Of a stretch of 64,000 nucleotides of DNA, positions 40,619 to 49,362 are shown in pieces; within the stretch, counting starts at the first letter, position 1; each line of letters opens with the position of its first letter. The notes under the pieces are model-generated. The model ran no database searches. It saw only the letters and a list, made by a program, of their open reading frames with translations, and was not told the DNA's origin. The stretch is from JAHBVH01 sp034432375. Its GTDB lineage: Bacteria > Chloroflexota > Anaerolineae > Caldilineales > Caldilineaceae. The stretch is from contig DAOUCA010000171.1 in NCBI GenBank assembly GCA_034432375.1, positions 1 through 64,000 on the forward strand, written 5' to 3'. The position numbers were made by a program, and so were the translations under genes.

Positions 40619-41929
40619 ATGACAACAATTAACCTAACTAGTGGCTCCCCCCTCACCGGCCAGTGTTCCGTCCCCGGTGACAAATCGATCAGCCACCGCG
40701 CGGTGATCTTTGGCAGCATTGCCGAGGGACAGACGACGGTGCGCAATTTTCTCGATGGCCACGACTGTCGGGCGACCGTTGCCGTCATGCGCGCGCTGGG
40801 CGTGGAGATCGAGGTGCCCACGCCCACGGAACTGGTGGTCCATGGACGGGGCATTGATGGACTACAAGAGCCCGCCGATGTCCTCAACTGCGCCAATTCT
40901 GGGACGACGATTCGCCTGCTGACCGGTCTGCTGGCCGGGCAACAGTTTCCTAGCTTCCTCAGTGGCACGGCGCAGCTGCGCCGTCGCCCGATGAATCGCG
41001 TTATCAATCCCCTGCGCGGCATGGGGGCCGATATCATGGGTCGTCAGAATGGCAACTATGCGCCACTTGGGATTCGCCCGGCGCGGCTGCGCAGTGTTGA
41101 ATATGAGATGCCAATGGCCAGTGCGCAGGTCAAGAGCTGTGTTCTGCTGGCCGGCATGTATGCCAAGGGCTTAACGATTATTCGTGAGCCGGGACCAACG
41201 CGTGACCATACCGAACGTCTGTTGCGAGCGATGGGCGCGCCGATTGACGTAATCGGTCACACCGTACACACCGAGCGTCCGACTAGCCCACTGCGGGGGA
41301 TCGAGGTCACCGTGCCCGGTGATATTTCATCGGCTGCCTTTTTGCTGGTTGCCGGCGCGATTGTGCCCGATAGCCGGATCACGATTGCCGGCGTCGGTGT
41401 TAACCCGACACGCACCGGGATTGTCGATGCCTTGCTGCAGATGGGGGCACAGATTACCTTTCACAATCAGCGCGAGCAGGCGGGCGAACCAGTGGCCGAT
41501 CTGGAAGTACGTTACAGCGAACTACGGGCGGCAACCTTTGGCGGCCCTGGCATTGTGACAATGATCGACGAGTTAATGGTGTTGGCCGTGGCCGCAACCC
41601 AAGCCAAAGGGCGAACTATTGTGAGAGATGCCGCCGAGTTACGCGTCAAGGAGACCGACCGCATTGCGTCGACGGTGGGCGAACTGCGCAAGATGGGGGC
41701 TAAGATCGAGCCGACGAGCGATGGCTTTATCATTGATGGACCGACCGAACTCAAGGGCGCGCCGGTCGAGAGTCAGGGCGATCATCGGCTGGCGATGGCG
41801 CTGGCCGTGGCGGGGTTGGTGGGCCAAGGCGAAACGACGATTTACGCCAGCGAAGTCACAGCGGACAGCTTCCCTGGGTTTGAAGTCACGTTACAGGCGT
41901 TGGGCGCAACGCTAAAGGTAGAGGAATAA
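40619..41929 (+). CDS. aroA: 3-phosphoshikimate 1-carboxyvinyltransferase (EPSP synthase)
   Basis: 436 residues. It transfers the enolpyruvyl group from PEP to shikimate 3-phosphate. Motifs: SVPGDKSISHRAVIFGSIA near the N-terminus, NCANSGTTIRLLTGLLAG, RRRPMNRVINPLRGMGA, PGPTRDHTERLL, ELRVKETDRI and QGDHRLAMALAVAGL, covering both inside-out alpha/beta domains. The usual Gly of the N-x-G-T motif is present. The gene follows the bracketed small gene and ends three bases before aroE, so aroA-aroE are co-translated neighbours. Length is normal for the family. Confidence 0.96.
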   Translation: MTTINLTSGSPLTGQCSVPGDKSISHRAVIFGSIAEGQTTVRNFLDGHDCRATVAVMRALGVEIEVPTPTELVVHGRGIDGLQEPADVLNCANSGTTIRLLTGLLAGQQFPSFLSGTAQLRRRPMNRVINPLRGMGADIMGRQNGNYAPLGIRPARLRSVEYEMPMASAQVKSCVLLAGMYAKGLTIIREPGPTRDHTERLLRAMGAPIDVIGHTVHTERPTSPLRGIEVTVPGDISSAAFLLVAGAIVPDSRITIAGVGVNPTRTGIVDALLQMGAQITFHNQREQAGEPVADLEVRYSELRAATFGGPGIVTMIDELMVLAVAATQAKGRTIVRDAAELRVKETDRIASTVGELRKMGAKIEPTSDGFIIDGPTELKGAPVESQGDHRLAMALAVAGLVGQGETTIYASEVTADSFPGFEVTLQALGATLKVEE

Positions 41930-41932
41930 CCG

Positions 41933-42808
41933 ATGGAGCTTACAGGAAAAACACAAATTGTTGGGGTGATTGGCTGGCCGGTGAGCCACAGCATCAGCCC
42001 GCCGATGCATAACGCAGCATTTCAAAAAATGGGGTTGGACTGGTGTTATATTCCCCTGCCCGTCTCGGCCACGAAACCAGAAACCGTCGGTGACGCCGTG
42101 TGCGGTCTGCCCGCGTTGGGCTTACGCGGGGCCAATGTCACCGTACCTCACAAGCAAACGGTGATTGAGCATTTGGATTGGTTAACCCCGGCCGCCCAAG
42201 CGATCGGCGCAGTCAACACGATTCGCGTCGAAGCCGATGGCACGCTCTCCGGCGACAACACGGATGCCCGTGGCTTTATCGCCGATCTGCGCGAACATGA
42301 GGTTGTATTGGCAGGAACGCGGGTTGTCGTCTTGGGGGCGGGCGGTTCAGCACGGGCGATTGTCTTTGGGCTGGCCGAGGCGGGGTGTGCATCGGTGGCG
42401 ATCCTCAATCGTACCGTGCAAAAGGCGCATGATCTGGCAATGGACATACGCGCCTTCTTTCCCTTCTGCCGCATCTCCGGCCACGCGCCCAAGGATCTAG
42501 CGTTCATGGCGAGCGAGGCAACCTTGATCGTCAACTGTACTTCGTTGGGGATGACGCCCCATGTGGAGACGACGCCGTGGGAGGAAGCGGTGGCGTTTCG
42601 TCCGGAACAGGTGGTCTATGATCTGGTCTACAATCCGCCACAGACGCGGCTGTTGCAAAAGGCGGCAGCGGATGGCGCGACGGCGATCAACGGGCTGGGC
42701 ATGTTGATCTGGCAGGGCGCGATTGCCTTTGAGCGCTGGACGGGACAGTTGCCGCCCGTTGATATAATGCGCACTGCGGTGGAAGCGATCTTTGCGCAGA
42801 GAAAGTAG
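41933..42808 (+). CDS. aroE: Shikimate 5-dehydrogenase
   Basis: 291 residues. It reduces 3-dehydroshikimate to shikimate with NADPH. The substrate domain has VIGWPVSHSISPPMHN, NVTVPHKQTVIEHLDWL with catalytic Lys, and NTDARGFIADL with catalytic Asp; the nucleotide domain has VLGAGGSARAIVFGLAEAG and NRTVQKA. NCTSLGMTP and GLGMLIWQGAIAFERW complete the family pattern. The start is three bases after aroA stops. A GNAT acetyltransferase follows after 18 bases. Confidence 0.95.
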   Translation: MELTGKTQIVGVIGWPVSHSISPPMHNAAFQKMGLDWCYIPLPVSATKPETVGDAVCGLPALGLRGANVTVPHKQTVIEHLDWLTPAAQAIGAVNTIRVEADGTLSGDNTDARGFIADLREHEVVLAGTRVVVLGAGGSARAIVFGLAEAGCASVAILNRTVQKAHDLAMDIRAFFPFCRISGHAPKDLAFMASEATLIVNCTSLGMTPHVETTPWEEAVAFRPEQVVYDLVYNPPQTRLLQKAAADGATAINGLGMLIWQGAIAFERWTGQLPPVDIMRTAVEAIFAQRK

Positions 42809-42826
42809 CGTATAGGGAGGTAACGC

Positions 42827-43303
42827 ATGGCAAAGGTACGTGAAGCAACAGTTGCTGATGCGGCGCTCATCTCAATGTTGAATGCCGATGTGCAAAAGCG
42901 CCACGCTGATGCATTGCCACATATTTTTAAACAGCCGTCGGCTGATACATTTCCACCAGCGACCATTGTCGAGCTGATAGCAGATCCCCGCCATCGCTTC
43001 TTCCTGGCCATGATTGATGAGGAAGCAGTCGGCTATGTTTGGGCCGAAATCCGTCATCGACCAGAAGATGGTGCGCTATTTGCGCGCAACACCATCATGG
43101 TTCACCATATTTCCGTTAAACCGATGCATCAGCACAATGGGCATGGTGAACGATTGTTGGCGGCGGTGAAAGGATTGGCACAAGAAGCGGGGATTGCGAC
43201 GATTCAGCTTGATACTTGGTCTTTCAACGCCGAAGCACAGCGATTTTTTAAACGCCAGGGATTTTCAATTTTCAACTATCGTCTATGGACGGAGGTGGCA
43301 TGA
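42827..43303 (+). CDS. GNAT family N-acetyltransferase
   Basis: 158 residues with a good site (GGGAGGTAACGC) before the ATG. The acetyl-CoA binding segment IMVHHISVKPMHQHNGHGERLL has the strand-turn-helix (Q/R-x-x-G-x-G/A) of the GNAT fold, here QHNGHGERLL, and the C-terminal FNAEAQRFFKRQGFSIFNYR is the usual W/F-N-x-A-x-x-F-Y/F motif. Substrate cannot be inferred; relatives acetylate small amines, peptides or protein N-termini. It lies inside the aro-trp unit but no link to aromatic synthesis is evident. The 226 bp after it contain no supported gene. Confidence 0.88.
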   Translation: MAKVREATVADAALISMLNADVQKRHADALPHIFKQPSADTFPPATIVELIADPRHRFFLAMIDEEAVGYVWAEIRHRPEDGALFARNTIMVHHISVKPMHQHNGHGERLLAAVKGLAQEAGIATIQLDTWSFNAEAQRFFKRQGFSIFNYRLWTEVA

Positions 43304-43529
43304 TCTACCAGCAGGAATGCAATCCCAGATCCTTTGCCTGTGGTATCATACACTTGCCACCAAATATGGCGAACCCAACCGTCTCCGTGCCTATGCCGTA
43401 ATCGCCAGCGGCTTTGACCGGCTCCTTTGGCGGGAGGCATTGGTGAGTTGAACATTTATCGCTCTGCGGGCTTCACCCAGAGGGTATCCGCTTTGCGAGA
43501 ACTACCCTTAACCAAACTGAGGACTTTTC

Positions 43530-44780
43530 ATGACTGAACCCACAACCAAACCCAAAACCAACTACAACGCCATGCCCGATGAGAGCGGCCACTTTGGCCC
43601 CTATGGCGGCAAATTTGTGCCAGAAACTTTGATGCCAGCGCTCGATGAACTGGAAGAAGCCTATCTCCAAGCGCGCAATGACAAATCATTTATGGAGGAG
43701 CTCGCTTACCTCCAACGCACCTTTATCGGTCGTCCCACACCGGTGACCTATGCGAAACGGCTCAGCGAACATCTGGGCGGCGCGCAGATCTATCTCAAGC
43801 GCGAGGATCTCGCCCACACCGGTGCGCACAAGATCAACAATGCACTCGGCCAGGCGCTGCTGATGAAGCGCAAGATGGGCAAAACGCGCATTGTTGCCGA
43901 GACGGGGGCCGGCCAACATGGCGTGGCGACGGCAACGGTCGCGGCGTGGCTGGGCATGGAGTGTGTCGTTTACATGGGCACCGTGGACATGGCGCGCCAA
44001 CAGCCAAATGTCTTCCGTATGCGCCTGCTCGGCACCGAAGTGCGCGGCGTTGAGAGTGGCAGCAAGACGCTCAAAGACGCCATCAACGAGGCGATTCGCG
44101 ATTGGGTCACCAACGTGCACGACACCCACTATCTACTTGGCAGTGTCCTCGGCCCACACCCCTACCCGGCGATGGTACGCGATTTCCAGAGCATCATCGG
44201 CTGCGAAGCGGTCTACCAGATGCGTGATCACGAAGATGGCCCCGGTCGGCTACCGGATGCGATCGTTGCCTGTGTCGGCGGTGGCAGCAATGCGATTGGC
44301 ATCTTTCACTCCTTCCTCGAATTTGAGCAGGTACGCCTAATCGGCGTTGAGGCCGGTGGCCACGGCATCGAAGGGGGCGAACATGCGGCCCGTTTCGCCG
44401 ATCCCAAGATAGGGCGAATTGGCGTCTTGCAGGGCACCAAGAGTTATGTGCTGCAAGATGAAGATGGCCAAATTGCCCTCACCCACAGCATCAGCGCCGG
44501 TCTCGATTATGCCAGCGTCGGTCCCGAACATGCCTGGCTACGCGACCTGGAGCGAACCGAATATACCTACGCCACCGATGACGAGGCGATGGCAGGCTTT
44601 CAGTTGCTCTGTCGATTAGAGGGGATCATCCCGGCGTTGGAGAGCTCGCACGCGATTGCCCATGCCATGAAGCTGGCACCAACGATGGGGAAGGATCAGA
44701 TTTTGCTGGTCAATTTGAGCGGGCGCGGCGATAAGGATCTGAATACGGTGATGGATGTGCTTGGGAATAATCAATTGTAA
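43530..44780 (+). CDS. trpB: Tryptophan synthase beta chain
   Basis: 416 residues. This PLP enzyme joins indole and serine to give tryptophan. It is of the TrpB1 type: GHFGPYGGKFVPETLMPALD-like N-terminus, YLKREDLAHTGAHKINNA with the PLP Lys in HKINN, ETGAGQHGVATATVAAWLG, GSVLGPHPYPAMVRDFQ, and the phosphate-binding GGGSNAIG. GAGGA precedes the ATG. The last codons, encoding LGNNQL, lie in an AATAATCAATTG repeat, so the extreme C-terminus seems set by repeat DNA. It pairs with trpA downstream to form the alpha2beta2 complex with an indole channel. Confidence 0.97.
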   Translation: MTEPTTKPKTNYNAMPDESGHFGPYGGKFVPETLMPALDELEEAYLQARNDKSFMEELAYLQRTFIGRPTPVTYAKRLSEHLGGAQIYLKREDLAHTGAHKINNALGQALLMKRKMGKTRIVAETGAGQHGVATATVAAWLGMECVVYMGTVDMARQQPNVFRMRLLGTEVRGVESGSKTLKDAINEAIRDWVTNVHDTHYLLGSVLGPHPYPAMVRDFQSIIGCEAVYQMRDHEDGPGRLPDAIVACVGGGSNAIGIFHSFLEFEQVRLIGVEAGGHGIEGGEHAARFADPKIGRIGVLQGTKSYVLQDEDGQIALTHSISAGLDYASVGPEHAWLRDLERTEYTYATDDEAMAGFQLLCRLEGIIPALESSHAIAHAMKLAPTMGKDQILLVNLSGRGDKDLNTVMDVLGNNQL

Positions 44781-44862
44781 ATTGACAATGGTTAATGCCT
44801 GCCATTCCCAATGCACAAAGCGCGGTTGAAACTTGAAAATTAGCAATTGATTATTGATTATT
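44766..44862. repeat. AATAATCAATTG-type repeat pair in the trpB-trpA gap
   Basis: AATAATCAATTG (44766-44777) overlaps the trpB stop and CAATTGATTATTGATTATT (44844-44862) abuts the trpA ribosome site. They are the same repeat that brackets the four-helix-bundle gene at 40135-40602, here flanking only ~65 bp without a gene. Confidence 0.8.
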
Positions 44863-44872
44863 GGAGCTGACA

Positions 44873-45676
44873 ATGACCGGACTGGAGCGCATCAGCGCCG
44901 TCTTTACGAAAGCAAAACAGGAAAAACGGGCCGCCTTTATGCCCTATCATGCGATGGGCTATCCCAACCGCGCCATGACATTGGAGATGATCAAGGCCTT
45001 AGCCGACTCAGGCGCGGATCTCTTTGAGATCGGTCTGCCGCACAGCGATCCACTGGCGGATGGGCCGACGGTCCAAACGGCAACCTATACGGCCATCACC
45101 AATGGCACCACGGTCAAGGATTGCCTCGCCATGATGCGGGAGTTGCGCGCTGCTGGTGTGGATACCCCCTTCTGCGCCATGACCTATTACAACCCGCTCT
45201 TTGCCTATGGGATTACAAAGTTTGTTGAAGATGCGGTGATTGCGGGGGTTGATGGATTGATCGTGCCCGATCTGCCGCCGGAAGAGGCCGAGGAGATCCT
45301 TGCGACCTGCCAAGAGGCCGGATTGGCGACCATTTTCATGTTGGCACCAACCAGCACAGAAGAACGAATCAAGTTGATCGCCCGGCACGCCACTGGCTTT
45401 ATCTACCTTGTTAGCGTCACAGGCGTGACGGGTGCTCGTACCGAATTACCATCTGATCTAAAGCACTTCGTCCAACGCGTGCGCAAGCAGACCAATCTGC
45501 CGCTGGCGATTGGCTTTGGTATCGGCACCGCTGCACAGGCCGCCGAAGTGAGCGAAATTGCCGATGGAGTGATTGTCGGGTCGGCGTTGGTGAAGGCGGC
45601 AGGGAGCGCCGAGGGCGTGGCCGCTGTGCGGGCGTTGGGGGCCGAGTTAGCGGCAGGGGCGCATCGGGCGAGTTAG
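44873..45676 (+). CDS. trpA: Tryptophan synthase alpha chain
   Basis: 267 residues from ATG 44873 (GGAG seven bases upstream; an in-frame TTG at 44861 lies in a repeat). It cleaves indole-3-glycerol phosphate to indole and glyceraldehyde 3-phosphate. This is a TIM barrel with the catalytic Glu in LFEIGLPHSDPLADGPT, the catalytic Asp in VDGLIVPDLPPEE, NPLFAYGITKFVEDA, YLVSVTGVTGAR and a phosphate-binding GFGIGTAAQAAEV. The genes for the earlier tryptophan steps (trpE, D, C, F) are not in this window. An inverted GACAAGATGA motif follows the stop. Confidence 0.96.
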   Translation: MTGLERISAVFTKAKQEKRAAFMPYHAMGYPNRAMTLEMIKALADSGADLFEIGLPHSDPLADGPTVQTATYTAITNGTTVKDCLAMMRELRAAGVDTPFCAMTYYNPLFAYGITKFVEDAVIAGVDGLIVPDLPPEEAEEILATCQEAGLATIFMLAPTSTEERIKLIARHATGFIYLVSVTGVTGARTELPSDLKHFVQRVRKQTNLPLAIGFGIGTAAQAAEVSEIADGVIVGSALVKAAGSAEGVAAVRALGAELAAGAHRAS

Positions 45677-45727
45677 GACAAGATGAGGGGATGGCAAGAT
45701 GACAAAATATAATACACTCATCTTGTC
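45677..45727. terminator. Inverted GACAAGATGA repeat between convergent trpA and CdaR-like gene
   Basis: GACAAGATGA (45677-45686) and TCATCTTGTC (45718-45727), with further diverged copies inside, sit between genes ending at 45676 (plus) and 45749 (minus). It could serve as a weak two-way transcript end; no T-tract is present. The same motif bounds other repeat nests in the window. Confidence 0.45.
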
Positions 45728-45748
45728 TTCCTGTCATCCTGTCGAGCC

Positions 45749-47398
45749 CTACCCAGCGCGCACCACCGGACGCAGCTTCAGCGCAAATTGCAACGAAAAG
45801 CGCGCATCGGGATCGTCGAGATCCAACTGCGTGATCGTCGAGATCTGCTCTAGCCGGTAGGTAAGGGTGTTGCGGTGGATGTGAAGTTTGCTGGCGGTTT
45901 GGCTCAAGTTGCCGTGGCATTCAAAGAAGGCTTCGAGCGTCTGCACCAACTCGGCATTTTTGCTGTCATCATAGTTGAGGAGCCGGCCAAGCGTCTTGCG
46001 ATAGAAGCGCGCAGCCTCGTTGCTGTTGCCCAGCGTCGTCAGCAGTTGATAGAGGCCTAGATCGCCAAAATAGGTGACGGGTGCGCCCTTCCATTCCTTG
46101 CCCAGTCGCCAGCTTTCGCGTGCCTGTTGCTGGCTTTGCAGCCAGGTATTGGGCGAGACCCCCGGACGTCCAATGCCGATGATCACTTGCGCTTTTGGAT
46201 ATTGCGCCTGAATCTTGTCGGCGAGTGTGTTGGCAAGCCCTTTGAGATCACGTCCACTTTTGGGGTTATCGGTCGGCCAGAAGAGCAAAATGCCTTCGTC
46301 GCGTCGGCTCATGGGGACATTGACGGCTTGCTCCTTGACAAATCGAGTCAAAACCGCCGGCCATTCGGAAACATTTTTCGCTTCCACCATCCACGCCACG
46401 TGGGGTTTGGTCAGATCATAGCTGAGCGATGCCCCACGCTGAATCCAGGCCTGTTCATCGGCAATTTCTGAGGCCAACAACTCATCCACAAAGGCCGCCC
46501 GCATCCGCTCTTCAGCCATGCCAACGGCATTTAACTTAGCCCATTCCAAGGCCGCCGATGCAGCTCCCTGGCTAACGGCGATCTCTTCAACAGCGCTAAC
46601 TCCCTGGTTGACCGCGGCTTGTGGCCGTAGCAGCAAGCAGTAGCCGCGGATCGACTCCATGGCCATAATGGGTGTCACCACCGCTTGTGCAAAGCCTGCT
46701 GGGGCGCTGCCCCCATTGAGCAAAAGCGTCCCCACCATTTTGTTGAGCATTGTAACCGGCTGTGATGCCGCCCAACTACGCAACGTGGTCACATTGGGGA
46801 GACCATTAAGCAAGGCTTGGCGACGACTTTCCGGCAACTGTTCCAGCCCACTGTGGGTCGCAATTTGGCCATCTTCGCGCAAGAGAATCAACGGCTGCTG
46901 CACAAAATCGGCAATGTGTTCCGCAATCCGAAAAATACCACCCCCATCGAGCGCAATCTGGTTGAGTTCATGCTGTAGTTCCGCCGAACGTTGCGTAATG
47001 TAGCCGGCGCGATCGACAATCAGCCGAATGATCGCGCGCTCAGTCTGGACAAGCGGCGATGCGCTTGTTAGTTGAAAGAGGGCAATACGACTAGATTGGG
47101 CAACCTTAATGGTTTCATCTTCTACCTGACCCAAGACAGCAATTGCCGCAATACGGGCACTTTCCAAGCTGCGCACGACACGCGACAACGGCATTTTGGG
47201 ATCCAGCCGTCGTAACTCATCCATATCAATCAGGGCGATCTCGTTGCCATCTAATTTGGGGAAGGCGGGTGGGCTAGGGCGCAGACTACAAGCCCAACTA
47301 ACAGTGCGGTCAAGCAAATTCTCACCAACCAGCAATTTACTATCAGCCGGCAACGCTAAACGGTATATATCATCAAGTGTAACAGAGCTTTTGTACAT
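45749..47398 (-). CDS. PucR/CdaR family transcriptional regulator
   Basis: 549 residues from ATG 47398 (TLDDIYRLALPADSKLLVG); a longer start at 47437 is less likely. An N-terminal PucR-type sensory domain (LDRTVSWACSLRPSPPAFP; RIAAIAVLGQ) is followed by a GAF-like middle, and the C-terminal HTH_30 reads FFECHGNLSQTASKLHIHRNTLTYRLEQI. Such proteins usually activate operons for purine, proline, sugar-acid or amino-acid use in response to a small ligand. It lies convergent to trpA and between the two aromatic-amino-acid units, so a role in regulating them is possible but not shown. Its upstream region (47399-47719) is AT-rich and no gene is seen there. Confidence 0.85.
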   Translation of the reverse strand: MYKSSVTLDDIYRLALPADSKLLVGENLLDRTVSWACSLRPSPPAFPKLDGNEIALIDMDELRRLDPKMPLSRVVRSLESARIAAIAVLGQVEDETIKVAQSSRIALFQLTSASPLVQTERAIIRLIVDRAGYITQRSAELQHELNQIALDGGGIFRIAEHIADFVQQPLILLREDGQIATHSGLEQLPESRRQALLNGLPNVTTLRSWAASQPVTMLNKMVGTLLLNGGSAPAGFAQAVVTPIMAMESIRGYCLLLRPQAAVNQGVSAVEEIAVSQGAASAALEWAKLNAVGMAEERMRAAFVDELLASEIADEQAWIQRGASLSYDLTKPHVAWMVEAKNVSEWPAVLTRFVKEQAVNVPMSRRDEGILLFWPTDNPKSGRDLKGLANTLADKIQAQYPKAQVIIGIGRPGVSPNTWLQSQQQARESWRLGKEWKGAPVTYFGDLGLYQLLTTLGNSNEAARFYRKTLGRLLNYDDSKNAELVQTLEAFFECHGNLSQTASKLHIHRNTLTYRLEQISTITQLDLDDPDARFSLQFALKLRPVVRAG

Positions 47399-47857
47399 AT
47401 TGCCTAACTTACTAAACTTATTGTACAAATGTGTCAAAAGGGATTACGAATTTGCAGCAAGATGACACAGTGTAATCGCCAATTTGTGAATGTTCGTTAA
47501 TTCTGCCACCGCGAATCGTCTGAAAGCTGTATAAATAGGAGAAACAATGTACAGTCGATCCAACTATCAAGTCAATAGTATACACAATCTTTCCAAACTT
47601 GCGCAATTTCTCACAAGCGTGTTGTGCAACTTACACAAAAAGAGCAGTCCGCACCTTGGTTGAAATTATCTGCAGAGGTTTCGGAAAAGATAGATCAGCG
47701 GGCCATCCGCGCCCAATTAAAAAAGCGCGTGAGTTGACTCACGCGCTTTTCTAAGAGACGGTAACCGTCATATCATGGCATATGGTGTTGCTACGACGGA
47801 TAATAGAAGTGGTTACAGCCTAATTAAACATGGGCAATTTCAAGGAAGAACAGTCGC
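47399..47857. other. AT-rich intergenic region
   Basis: Between the CdaR-like regulator start and the end of the small membrane protein gene. It contains the hairpin at 47720-47750; I see no supported gene or clear promoter in the remainder. Confidence 0.5.
47720..47750. terminator. Two-sided intrinsic terminator hairpin
   Basis: AAAAGCGCGTGAG and CTCACGCGCTTTT form a 13-bp stem with a TTGA loop, with A-tract and T-tract on either side. It can terminate transcripts from either strand, most likely that of the membrane protein gene ending at 47858. Confidence 0.8.
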
Positions 47858-48340
47858 TCAGTACTTTGCCCACGAGGTCATAATCGCAGCACAAGCACCC
47901 GCCCAAACCGCAAACAAGAGAATAAACCCAGCGGTAAACCAACTCGGATCCTGTCCCATGGTTGATGCCATTGCAAAAAAGACGGCGAAGCCAATAATCA
48001 GCGCAATGATGTTGCCAAGGAAGAGCTTGCCAATCGATTGGCTGCGGGTCAGTGCACCGACGAGTACCGGCCACAAGATGATGCCAATCACAGGGATCGC
48101 CCCAATAATCCCGCCGATCATACCGCCGATGCTACCGCCAATGCGCCCCGTGGCAAAGGCATAGCCCAACACTGGGCCGGCACCCGTCAAGAGCAGGGCC
48201 ACAACAAAGGGCACCAACTGATCCGATTGGAGGAAGAAACTTGCCGCATAGGCGATCACCGCGGTTAAGATGCCTGCATACACCGACGCTAGCCAAGGGT
48301 TACCCGACCGCGTTGCACTCATGGTTGTCAAGGGAATCAT
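47858..48340 (-). CDS. Small multi-pass membrane protein with glycine-zipper segment
   Basis: 160 residues with an excellent site (AGGAGAGAATA) before ATG 48340. About four to five membrane helices: ASVYAGILTAVIAYAASFF, LVPFVVALLLTGAGPVLGYAF, GRIGGSIGGMIGGIIGAIPV (a Gly zipper), ILWPVLVGALT, LFLGNIIALIIGFAVFFA and WFTAGFILLFAVWAGACAA. I do not recognise the family; Gly-zipper segments favour tight helix packing. It is upstream of and codirectional with the CdaR-like regulator but separated by a terminator hairpin. Confidence 0.75.
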   Translation of the reverse strand: MIPLTTMSATRSGNPWLASVYAGILTAVIAYAASFFLQSDQLVPFVVALLLTGAGPVLGYAFATGRIGGSIGGMIGGIIGAIPVIGIILWPVLVGALTRSQSIGKLFLGNIIALIIGFAVFFAMASTMGQDPSWFTAGFILLFAVWAGACAAIMTSWAKY

Positions 48341-48612
48341 TATTCTCTCCTATTGCGCTAATTTGTGTCCCCGATTACTGTGAAATCAATCGACCGTAAC
48401 CGCTTTAGACTCTTCAATAAAACGGCAGCTAGACAGTAACAGGCTCATTGATACACACAGTTGGCAGATGGGGTTAAATCACATGAAGGTTTCTAAATAA
48501 GATATACCATAAGAAGATAGAAACTGCAACCGAGGAATTGGGAGATAGGGAGATAGGGTGACTAGGTGACTAGGTGATAGACACGAACTTGTCTCCCTTT
48601 CACCCTGTGATG

Positions 48613-48909
48613 CTGTTGGCCTACCTTACAACAGGGTTAAAACCCTGCTCTATACTCAAATCAGAATGAAACCCCTAGTTTCGGCCAGCGTGCGTCGCAC
48701 TGACGGAAGCATCTAGCGGACTGGAAGCCGTTGGCGGTCAGTGCCACGCACGCGATCCCGTTGGTCCGCAAAACTCCGGTTCTCATTCTGAACGCAGTAT
48801 AACAACGACAAGCGCGCCCAAAGGGCACCCGCGGCGCTTCCCAGCCGCTGAGGCGGCTTCTCGCTGTCAGGAGGGGATTTAAATCCCACTCCGTAAGGTA
48901 GGCCAACAG
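48613..48909. repeat. 148-bp palindromic element interrupted by a second element
   Basis: Ends CTGTTGGCCTACCTTAC (48613-48629) and its exact complement (48893-48909). Removing 48653-48799 plus one TA leaves 148 bp that closely match the intact copy at 55946-56093, including the GGCGCTTCCCAGCCGCTGAG interior. Confidence 0.9.
48653..48799. mobile_element. TA-flanked miniature inverted-repeat element nested in a repeat
   Basis: 147 bp with imperfect terminal inverted repeats (TACTCAAATCAGAATGA and, at the right, TCATTCTGAACGCAGTA), flanked by TA at 48651-48652 and 48800-48801. The intact host copy has a single TA at that point. TA duplication is the signature of IS630/Tc1-mariner-type insertion. 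No transposase is encoded. A decayed relative lies at 60604-60655. Confidence 0.8.
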
Positions 48910-48923
48910 TATCACCCTGTCAC

Positions 48924-49361
48924 CTACCCACCCGGCAACTCGTCCCACTCGGCAAAGCTCCAGCCTTCGATCATCAGGTACATTTGTGGTTGGTGCTGTC
49001 GACTGAGCACAAAGACAAGCGCATCTTCTTCATCGACCGCAACTTCATCGAGCCACAGCTCTTGTTTAACGAGTTTGGTCAGCTGCTGTTGGATTGTCTG
49101 AAATCCGACCAACGGCTCTTGCGTTGGATCGGAAAAGCAGAGTACGCCATAAAGCTCAAAGTAAATGCCCCCATCTAAATAGAGATCCATGTCGACAGCA
49201 CTCTGTGTTGTCGGGTCGGTGGGAGTGCCTTCAAGGGTGTCCTGCAACACCTCTTCCCATATCTCCAGATGAACAATTTTCTGCCCCGCTAAATCGGCGA
49301 GTTCATCATACATTTCATCATCGACGATAGTGAAAAAATCAAAATCCTGATCGCGCGTCAT
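48924..49361 (-). CDS. Hypothetical acidic protein
   Basis: 145 residues, very acidic (MTRDQDFDFFTIVDDEMYDE; WLDEVAVDEEDALVFVLS). It has no signal peptide, membrane segment or known motif that I recognise. It is mostly strand-like hydrophobic and aromatic segments (MDLYLDGGIYFELYGVLCF). It starts one base after the stop of the M23-like gene, so it is the last gene of that minus-strand transcription unit and may be functionally tied to it. Family unknown. Confidence 0.75.
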   Translation of the reverse strand: MTRDQDFDFFTIVDDEMYDELADLAGQKIVHLEIWEEVLQDTLEGTPTDPTTQSAVDMDLYLDGGIYFELYGVLCFSDPTQEPLVGFQTIQQQLTKLVKQELWLDEVAVDEEDALVFVLSRQHQPQMYLMIEGWSFAEWDELPGG

Positions 49362-49362
49362 C

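Larger units (their letters stand above)
48341..48923. other. Repeat-filled gap (583 bp)
   Basis: Between the membrane protein start and the acidic protein end. The region 48341-48540 shows nothing recognisable; 48541-48590 has short tandem GGAGATA and GTGACTA repeats; 48613-48909 is a palindromic element carrying a second element. Confidence 0.6.

Noticed and set aside
43304..43451. Small gene after the GNAT gene (ATGA overlap, 35 codons; or a frame ending GFDRLLWREALVS)
   Set aside because: Too short and without a recognisable family in either frame; it could be a remnant but cannot be supported.
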